Shown here one piece after another: positions 57,917 to 64,000 of a DNA stretch of 64,000 nt. Source of the DNA: Xanthobacter autotrophicus Py2 (GTDB taxonomy: Bacteria; Pseudomonadota; Alphaproteobacteria; Rhizobiales; Xanthobacteraceae); the NCBI GenBank assembly GCA_000017645.1, contig CP000781.1:744001-808000 (forward strand), given 5' to 3'. The position numbers and the translations under genes were made by a program. Within the stretch, counting starts at the first letter, position 1. Each line of letters opens with the position of its first letter. Below the pieces are notes generated by a model. It saw only the letters and a list, made by a program, of their open reading frames with translations. It was not told the DNA's origin and searched no databases.

Positions 57917-58040
57917 TCTGCTCCGATCTTCTATCTGAAATCGCAGATCCTGAGCCCGGCTTTGCGTGCGTCCTGGCTCAACGCTTCCGAATCGATTCGG
58001 CGGCAGCGGCCGGGGTGACGGCTTTCCTGCGAGCAGGAAG

Positions 58041-58068
58041 AAGGCCCCGACCTCTCGGCCGGGGCCTT
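58041..58068 (-). terminator. Terminator after the upstream DUF736 gene
   Basis: AAGGCCCCG and CGGGGCCTT pair almost without interruption, 8 bp after the stop at 58076; TTCTTCCT follows on the minus strand. It separates this gene from the XRE regulatory block. Confidence 0.7.
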
Positions 58069-58075
58069 GCGCGCC

Positions 58076-58402
58076 TTAGTCGCCGTTGCGGCGGTTGGGG
58101 CGGGACCAGATGAGGGAGTAACCCTCGCCGTCCTCGTCATCGAAGAGGTTGGCGTAGATCGGAGCGGTGAAGCTCGGATCGTCCAGCTTGAGGCCCAGAT
58201 AGTCGCGGCCCTCGTTGGAGCGCTTGGACCAGGCGGCACCGATCTCGGCGCGGCCGACCAGGACCCGGTGGCTGGGGGCGTTCTCGCCGGTGGCGCGCTG
58301 GTCGGGGACGATGCGCACGCCTTTGGCCTGGACGCTGAGGGTGACGATTTCGCCGGTGAATTCGTTCGAGCCGGTCTTCTTGAAGGTGCCGATGGTCGCC
58401 AT
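58076..58402 (-). CDS. DUF736 protein, second copy
   Basis: 108 residues from ATG 58402. MATIGTFKKTGSNEFTGEIVTLSVQAKGVRIVPD, NAPSHRVLVGRAEIGAAWSKRSNEGRDYLGLKLDDPSFTAPIYANLFDDEDGEGYSLIWSRP is a canonical DUF736, closer to the free-standing form than the traF-linked copy. Function unknown. A terminator follows. Confidence 0.92.
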   Translation of the reverse strand: MATIGTFKKTGSNEFTGEIVTLSVQAKGVRIVPDQRATGENAPSHRVLVGRAEIGAAWSKRSNEGRDYLGLKLDDPSFTAPIYANLFDDEDGEGYSLIWSRPNRRNGD

Positions 58403-58987
58403 TTTAAGTCTCCGTTTTCCGTTTTCGAGCCCGCACCATTGCGGCCTCGATGGCGATCGACAGGACGGAGACGATCGCTGGCGCACCCCCGCGCAGCAGG
58501 GGGCTGGACAGCAAAGGAGGAACTTTCTTGTCACCGCGAGGAATGACGGTGCCAGCACCGGCAGGGGAAGAAAGTTGTGACGGCGCTGTTGCGCTGAAGC
58601 GGTCGAGGCGCAGCCGGTCTTCGGCCAGATCAGGCCGTTGAAGAGGCCGTTTGGAGCGGTTGAGAAACGGGGCATGACACGGAGACGATGGCGCCCCAGT
58701 GGTTCCAGGAAAGACAGACCCGGCCGGCATCACGGCCGGTCCGTCACCCTTCGTCCCAGGCCTTGCGCGGCCTTCCACACGAACGGTTCCACCGGCATTG
58801 CCCCCATTGCCGGGTTCAGGATCGGCAGGCGAGTGCGGGAGCTGTCATCTTGCGCTCCCGTTACGGCCCGCGCGCGGGCCTCACGCCGATCCGGGTCGTA
58901 CACTCCGATACATCCCCACCCGCCTGCTGACGGGGATGGCCGGTGTCACGCTGCCCTAGCTGTCAGTCCAGCTGCCGCTATGCGTCG
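58403..58987. other. 585-bp region without a convincing gene
   Basis: Open frames exist on both strands but have no recognisable domains, and the longest ones overlap each other. A palindromic CCGGCC...GGCCGG occurs near 58720-58745. It probably serves as promoter and leader of the DUF736 gene and the 3' region of the membrane-protein gene. Confidence 0.4.
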
Positions 58988-59428
58988 TCACGCGCGCGCA
59001 AGGTTCCGGTCCGCCGGGCCGGCGGCCGCCCATCCCGCGAGCCGGAGGAGAGCCGTCACGCCCACGGCTATTGCGCCAATGATCGCGAATACGAGCTGCC
59101 AGGTCTCGGACGGCATCGTGAGTTTGACGATGCCAAGCGTGGCATAAAACCCGGCGAGGACAGCGGGAGCGACAAAGACCAGGGCGATCAGCATACGCGC
59201 CCAGAGTGGGCGAACGAACATGAGCAGACCCTGCGCAACGGCCAGGGTCAGCCCCGCCGCGAGGAGGCCGACGAGCCCTGCGCCGAGCCATCCCGCACCT
59301 GTGCCAAAGGCCCAGGTGGCGGCGTTCAGGCCGAGGAAGAACGGCAGCGCAAAGACGGCGAGATTGAACAGCAGCCAGCACATCGTACCGATGGCCGCAA
59401 TGGAAACGAGGATGCCCAGAATGATCAT
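58988..59428 (-). CDS. Small polytopic membrane protein
   Basis: 146 residues from ATG 59428. About four hydrophobic helices (IILGILVSIAAIGTMCWLLFNLAVFALPFFL, AGWLGAGLVGLLAAGLTLAVAQGLLM, MLIALVFVAPAVLAGFYATLGI, LVFAIIGAIAVGVTALLRLAGW). No enzymatic motifs. Homologues of this style accompany the DUF2493/toprim genes of such elements. Function unknown. Confidence 0.7.
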   Translation of the reverse strand: MIILGILVSIAAIGTMCWLLFNLAVFALPFFLGLNAATWAFGTGAGWLGAGLVGLLAAGLTLAVAQGLLMFVRPLWARMLIALVFVAPAVLAGFYATLGIVKLTMPSETWQLVFAIIGAIAVGVTALLRLAGWAAAGPADRNLARA

Positions 59429-59579
59429 GGTGGCGGCTCCGTGCAAAAGGTTGAACGGTTGCGCCTGCCACCACCTCCACGGCGCAAACCGGGATATAGC
59501 ATGAACATGCCTGTCTCGGCGAGACGGAATGGCAGGTCCGCTCGCGCGCCTTCGACATGAGAATGTTGGAGGGCAGCGC

Positions 59580-60506
59580 TCATGCGCTGCCCGTCCCGAA
59601 GCGATAGACCGGGATGCCCATCTTGCGGGCCTTGTCGGCCAGATTGTCCTGGATGCCGGTTCCGGGGAAGATGATGACGCCGATCGGCATGGTGGCGAGC
59701 ATCTGGTCGTTGCGCTTGAACGGCGCGGCCTTGGCGTGTTTTGCCCAATCGGGCTTGAACGCGACCTGCGGCACCTTGCGGTTGTTGGCCCAGGTGGCGG
59801 CGATGCGTTCGGCGCCTTTCGGCGTTCCGCCGTGCAGGAGGACCATGTCCGGGTGTTTGGCATGGACCTGATCGAGCTTGACCCAGATCAGCCGGTGGTC
59901 GGTGGTATCGCCGCCCGAAAAGGCAATCTTCGGTCCGCCGGGCAACAGCACCTCGTTGTCGGCCCTGCGCTTGGCGGCGAGGAAGTCGCGGCTGTCGATC
60001 ATCGCCGCGGTCATCTGGCGGTGGTTGACCCGTGAGCCGGAGCGCGGCGACCAGGGCGTGCCGGTGGTGCGCAGGTAGATGTCGGCGGCGGTATCGCGGA
60101 AGAGCTCCATGCTGTCGCGGCGCTCGATGAGGCTCTGGCCGATGCCAATCAGGTTCTCGAGCTGGACGGATTTGACCTCCGAGCCATCCTGTTCCCGCTG
60201 AAGGCGCTTCTGAGTCTGCTCGTTGTCGTCCAGTTTGCGCTCGATCCGCTCGACGGCGCGGTGGAAGGTGTTGACGGTGGACCACATGATCTCGTCGAGG
60301 TCGAAATCGAGGCTGGTGTCAGCCATGCTGGAAATCAGGGCATCGAAGATATCGGCGACAGCGGTCTGGATGACGTGATCCTCGGGGGTGATCCGGGGAT
60401 CGGTCTCGTCCTCCGAGGGACGATAGCCATAGAGTTCGAGATCCTCGATGACATGACCCGTCGGGGAGGTGCTGTGATCGGGTTCGAGTTCGTCATGAGC
60501 GTACAT
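59580..60506 (-). CDS. DUF2493 (SLOG-like) protein
   Basis: 308 residues. Acidic N-terminal region, coiled segment (FHRAVERIERKLDDNEQTQKRLQREQDGSEVKSVQLENLIGIG), then the DUF2493 domain: KIAFSGGDTTDHRLIWVKLDQVHAKHPDMVLLHGGTPKGAERIAATWANNRKVPQVAFKPDW and MPIGVIIFPGTGIQDNLADKARKMGIPVYRF. The GG/HGGTPKGAE motifs resemble a SLOG nucleotide-binding fold. Standard neighbour of toprim and strawberry-notch genes in these elements. Confidence 0.88.
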   Translation of the reverse strand: MYAHDELEPDHSTSPTGHVIEDLELYGYRPSEDETDPRITPEDHVIQTAVADIFDALISSMADTSLDFDLDEIMWSTVNTFHRAVERIERKLDDNEQTQKRLQREQDGSEVKSVQLENLIGIGQSLIERRDSMELFRDTAADIYLRTTGTPWSPRSGSRVNHRQMTAAMIDSRDFLAAKRRADNEVLLPGGPKIAFSGGDTTDHRLIWVKLDQVHAKHPDMVLLHGGTPKGAERIAATWANNRKVPQVAFKPDWAKHAKAAPFKRNDQMLATMPIGVIIFPGTGIQDNLADKARKMGIPVYRFGTGSA

Positions 60507-60617
60507 GGGTTGCGTCCTTCGGCTGGACCGCGACCGTCGCGGCCTTCATGGCGACGACAAGCCCACAGGCGATCCGGTCTGGCAGCCCGAGCCCTGGCGA
60601 GGGCCTCGATGGCAAAG

Positions 60618-60674
60618 CCGGACTATTTTGCCTCGCGCTGCAAAGCCCCGAAGGGGCGGCGGAAAATAGTCCGG
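60618..60674. repeat. 12-bp perfect inverted repeat in the 304-bp gap 60507-60810
   Basis: CCGGACTATTTT (60618-60629) and AAAATAGTCCGG (60663-60674) flank an inner GCCCC/GGGGC hairpin. An overlapping minus-strand ORF exists, but its sequence looks non-protein-like. It could be a structured RNA, terminator or protein-binding site. Confidence 0.65.
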
Positions 60675-60810
60675 CGCCGCCATTGCCGGGCCGGACCGTT
60701 TGTGGGCCGCTCGCCCTCTCGAAGGCCGAGGCGTGGTCCCCTGGCCGTGGGGGTGCAGTCCAATATGCCCATGACAAGCCGGAACCCGCCCGATCACACC
60801 CCCTTCCCGG

Positions 60811-61851
60811 CTATGCAGCGAGGACCATGAAGCGGCTGACGTCCTCGGGTGCGAGTTGCACCCGCACCTCCGCCCGAAGCGCAGTCAGCCCGCGCATGAC
60901 GAGATCTTCGTTGAAGTCCCCCAGCATGGGCGAGAGCGTGATCGCCTCGATCCCAGCCTCGCGTGCCCGGTCGACAAGACTATCCCGCGCGCCGTCACCT
61001 GCCGGATCGTTGTCGCGGACGATATAGAGCCTGCGCAAATTGGCCGGAAACAGGATGGCGGCGAGATGCCCGGCAGAGAGTGCGGACACCATCGGCATCG
61101 GGGGCAAGGCCTGCCGCAGGGACAATATGGTCTCGATGCCCTCCCCCGCCGCCATGACAACTTTGGCATCGCCGAAGCGGACGGCGTTGCCGAGCAGATC
61201 GCCCATCGCCTTGCGCGGTGGATCGACAGGGGCCTTGCCGGAGCCGTCGGGTCTGAGCCAGGAGCGGTGTACGCCGGTGATCCGACCTTCGAGGTCGGTG
61301 ACGGCGGCGATCATCGCGGGCCAGGTCTCGGTCGGCCCATCGCCCTCGGGCCGCCAGTAGCAGTTCGGATGAAAGCGCAGGTTTGCGGTTCCACGTAAAT
61401 CCGTAATCCCGCGTTTGCGCAAATACGATTCCGCGACACTGCCCATGATCGGCCGGGTCATGCGCCAGAGTCTGCGCGCCGCCTCGGATGAACCCGATGG
61501 CGCCGGTGGTGTCCGGGATCGACCTGCGATGTGCTCCGGCTCGGGATGCGGCAGGCTGAGGAACCGCCGGGCCTCCTCGGCCACATCCGCGAAGTCGCTC
61601 AGGCCGAGGGATTCCCGGATCACGTCGAGCAGGTCGCCATGCTCGCCGGTGGCCGGGTCTTGCCATTTCCCGGCGACACCTTTGGCGGTGTCGTGCAATC
61701 GCACGAACATCGAGCGGCCAGCGGCGTTGCGGACATCGCCGACCTGCCAGTAATTGCCCTGCTTGCGCCCGTTCGAAAGATAGGCGCGGCACACCGCCTC
61801 GGCCTGACGGCCGAGCCGCTGCGCGAGATCGGTGGCGTCGAGACGGGACAT
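60811..61851 (-). CDS. Toprim-domain primase-like protein
   Basis: 346 residues. The N-terminal part (YLSNGRKQGNYWQVGDVRNAAGRSMFVRLHD... GKWQDPATGEHGDLLDVIRE) is zinc-finger-less primase-like; the C-terminal toprim domain has Glu in VVMAAGEGIETILSLRQ and the DxD-type YIVRDNDPAGDGARDSLVDRA. Likely used in element replication or transfer priming. It starts at the base where the strawberry-notch stop ends. Confidence 0.88.
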   Translation of the reverse strand: MSRLDATDLAQRLGRQAEAVCRAYLSNGRKQGNYWQVGDVRNAAGRSMFVRLHDTAKGVAGKWQDPATGEHGDLLDVIRESLGLSDFADVAEEARRFLSLPHPEPEHIAGRSRTPPAPSGSSEAARRLWRMTRPIMGSVAESYLRKRGITDLRGTANLRFHPNCYWRPEGDGPTETWPAMIAAVTDLEGRITGVHRSWLRPDGSGKAPVDPPRKAMGDLLGNAVRFGDAKVVMAAGEGIETILSLRQALPPMPMVSALSAGHLAAILFPANLRRLYIVRDNDPAGDGARDSLVDRAREAGIEAITLSPMLGDFNEDLVMRGLTALRAEVRVQLAPEDVSRFMVLAA

Positions 61852-64000
61852 TACGCGGCCACCCGCTCACCGATGCGCTCGACCGGGAAGCGGTCGAGGA
61901 GCCTGGCCGTAATCTCCGGCCCGGATGCGCCCACCGGCACGAAGAAGCGCAACTTCCACGAGATGATCTCGCTGAAGAGGCCATAGGCGCGCAGGCGCTC
62001 CCGCATCGCCTCGGTGAACCCCGAAAGCTCGATGCGGTTCGCACCCATCACGCGGGCGCGGCGCAGGTGCAATCCTTCGGCGAGATCGAGGACGGTGCGG
62101 CCTTCCAGCAGCGCGGCATAGGCCGCATCGGGCGTCAGGCCGGCGGGGACACCGCTGGTCGAGGCGCTGGCCGCCCATGCAGGCGAGACGCGGCGACCGA
62201 TGATCCGTTCGCCCTCATCGGTCTGAAGGCGATAGACGCGGGAAGACTCCTGCGGCAGGCGCTTCCAGATCGGCAGCAGCAGACCCGTCACCATATGCAG
62301 CGTGCTGTCGGTGAACTCCGGCACCTCGGCGAGTTCGGCCCTCCAGGCCGCGCCGAATATCTCCCGATCGGCCTCGACCCAATGCGTCTCGCCCATCATG
62401 CGAACGGGGACGTTCTGCGCCTCCATCGGCCGGATCAGCCGGACGCGCCGCTCGATCTCGCCATCGTCCAGCATGATGCTGGTGGTGGGGATCTGGACAG
62501 CGGCACGGCCGGAACGCTCATTGACCAGCAGCTTCGCGCGGGGATCGTCAAGTTCAGCCATCGCGTCGTCCAGAGTGACCGGCCGGTTGCGCTTGCGCTC
62601 GGCGATGGTAAGGAGCCGGGTCTCCGCGCCGGTCGCCGGATGGGTGTAGATCACTTGCCGGTCGGAAACCGTGAAGCGTTCAGCCCGCAGCGTTTCCAGA
62701 CCCAAGTCATAGGAACCGGATGCGATTGCCCCGTCGATCCGGGCCTCGAGCAACTGCTCGAAGGCCGCGAACAGGATCCCCTGGAGTTCGATGGTCAGAG
62801 CCAGCAGACGATTCAGGAAGGTGGAGATCGGCGGCAGGTCGTCCTTGATACCATTACTGTCCATCAGCTTGAGACCGGTCGCAGTCTCGAACCGCTCCAG
62901 CGGGCAACCCTCGACCTTGCCGCGCACAATCAGCAGATAGAGCCGGCGCAAGGCGTCGCGGGCATAGCTGGATTCCAGATTGTCCTCGGGCCGGAAGAGG
63001 CCCTGTCCGCCGGTCTGGCGCTGTCCGCGCGTGATGGCGCCCAGCGTGTCGAGGCGGCGGGCGATGGTCGAGAGGAACCGCTTCTCGGCCTTCACATCCG
63101 TGGCGATGGGTCGGAAGAGCGGCGGCTGCGCTTGATTGGTACGGTTGGTGCGCCCCAGGCCCTGGATCGCGGCATCGGCCTTCCAGCCGGGTTCCAGCAG
63201 ATAGTGAACGCGCAACCGCTGGTTCCTGGCCGAGAGTTCGGCGTGATAGCTGCGCCCGGTTCCGCCCGCATCCGAGAAGACCAGGATGCACTTCTGGTCA
63301 TCCATGAAGGCCGAGGTCTCGGCAAGATTGGCGGACGGCGCGCGGCTCTCGACAGCCAGCCGCGCGGCGATACCCTCGCCTCGGCGTACGATCCGCCGCG
63401 AACGTCCCGTCACCTCGGCGACCATGTCGGTCCCGAAATGCTGCACGATCTGGTCGAGCGCGCCGGGAACGGGTGGCAGGCTGGCGAGCTGCTCGATCAT
63501 CTCGTCGCGCCGGGCCACGGCCTCGCGGCTTTCGACGGGCTGGCCATCGCAAAAGACCGGCCGGGACGAAAGGTTGCCTTCGCCATCGGTGAAGGGTTCA
63601 TAGAGCTGCACCGGGAAGGAATGGGCGAGATAATCGAGAACGTATTCCCGCGGCGTGATGTCCACGCGGACGTCGTTCCATTCCTCGGTCGGCAGTTCGG
63701 ACAATCTCCGCTCCATCAGCGCCTCGCCGGTCGAGACGATCTGGATGACGGCGGAATGGCCCGCCTCCAGATCCTCCGTGATCTGCCGGATCAGGGTCGG
63801 CGTCTTCATGCTGGTCAGCAGATGGCCGAAGAAGCGCTGCTTCGCGCTCTCGAAGGCGGAGCGTGCGGCGGACTTGGCCTGCCGGTTCAGCGTGCCCTCG
63901 CTGCCGGTGATATTGGCGGCCTCCATCGCGGCATCGAGATGGTTGTGAATGACGGCGAATGCTCCGGCATAGGCATCGTAGATGCGGCGCTGCTCGCCGC
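61851..64000 (-). CDS. Strawberry-notch-type helicase/methylase protein (5' part outside window)
   Basis: The visible 716 codons are open to the right edge. They cover the C-terminal helicase lobe and the SNO C domain: FSDAGGTGRSYHAELSARNQRLRVHYLLEPGWKADAAIQGLGRTNRTNQAQPPLFRPIATDVKAEKRFLSTIARRLDTLGAITRGQRQTGG. Family members in these elements are about 1,400 residues with an N-terminal methylase-like part, which lies beyond 64000. Helicase of unknown target carried by symbiosis-island-type ICEs. Confidence 0.9.
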   Translation of the reverse strand, partial: GEQRRIYDAYAGAFAVIHNHLDAAMEAANITGSEGTLNRQAKSAARSAFESAKQRFFGHLLTSMKTPTLIRQITEDLEAGHSAVIQIVSTGEALMERRLSELPTEEWNDVRVDITPREYVLDYLAHSFPVQLYEPFTDGEGNLSSRPVFCDGQPVESREAVARRDEMIEQLASLPPVPGALDQIVQHFGTDMVAEVTGRSRRIVRRGEGIAARLAVESRAPSANLAETSAFMDDQKCILVFSDAGGTGRSYHAELSARNQRLRVHYLLEPGWKADAAIQGLGRTNRTNQAQPPLFRPIATDVKAEKRFLSTIARRLDTLGAITRGQRQTGGQGLFRPEDNLESSYARDALRRLYLLIVRGKVEGCPLERFETATGLKLMDSNGIKDDLPPISTFLNRLLALTIELQGILFAAFEQLLEARIDGAIASGSYDLGLETLRAERFTVSDRQVIYTHPATGAETRLLTIAERKRNRPVTLDDAMAELDDPRAKLLVNERSGRAAVQIPTTSIMLDDGEIERRVRLIRPMEAQNVPVRMMGETHWVEADREIFGAAWRAELAEVPEFTDSTLHMVTGLLLPIWKRLPQESSRVYRLQTDEGERIIGRRVSPAWAASASTSGVPAGLTPDAAYAALLEGRTVLDLAEGLHLRRARVMGANRIELSGFTEAMRERLRAYGLFSEIISWKLRFFVPVGASGPEITARLLDRFPVERIGERVAA

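Noticed and set aside
60493..60777. 94-codon minus-strand ORF over the 60618-60674 inverted repeat
   Set aside because: It overlaps the DUF2493 start and reads through a palindromic hairpin; composition is not protein-like.

Overview
The window is GC-rich alphaproteobacterial DNA, with dense, mostly minus-strand operons and ATGA/GTGA gene overlaps. Gene content of the first 11 kb suggests a chromosome of the Xanthobacter/Azorhizobium kind (Hyphomicrobiales). This is inferred from gene types only.

Region 1 (1-11,050) is ordinary chromosome. It holds a selenocysteine-containing formate dehydrogenase alpha subunit running off the left edge, a TlpA-like thioredoxin, a transglutaminase-like protein, selenide water dikinase (selD), a two-domain kinase/ATPase, and a zinc alcohol dehydrogenase with an FNR/FixK-type box upstream. 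It ends in a TauE/SafE transporter gene cut off at about 11,050, which I take as the left edge of acquired DNA.

Region 2 (11,050-33,840) is a defence island. On the minus strand a DUF2188 protein, an OLD-family ATPase/TOPRIM protein and a Gabija-like pair (GajA-like OLD nuclease, GajB-like UvrD helicase) form one array. From a divergent promoter a WYL regulator, a SNF2-type helicase, a putative PD-(D/E)xK protein, a DUF1156 DNA methylase and a HEPN-DUF499 ATPase run on the plus strand. Two insertions damage it. A 3.2-kb unit, made of an IS1380-family element plus 1.55 kb of foreign flank, splits the OLD gene between 4-bp CTGA repeats. An IS3-family element splits the methylase gene between 3-bp CAT repeats. 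In both cases removing the insert and one repeat copy restores the reading frame exactly.

Region 3 (33,840-35,780) holds a LysR and a TetR regulator, the latter behind a 27-codon leader ORF.

Region 4 (35,780-64,000) is the backbone of an integrative and conjugative element or conjugative plasmid. It carries a complete P-type mating-pair system (trbB-C-D-E-J-K-L-F-G-I), coupling protein, MOBP relaxase with a candidate oriT, lytic transglycosylase, TraF peptidase, ParA, RepA with an internal candidate oriV, and a regulatory block resembling the qse/fse/rdfS switch of the Mesorhizobium symbiosis island, including a likely +1 ribosomal frameshift. The DUF2493, toprim and strawberry-notch genes follow, the last running off the right edge. 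An IS110-family element sits between the relaxase and transglycosylase genes. No integrase, tRNA gene or CRISPR array was found.
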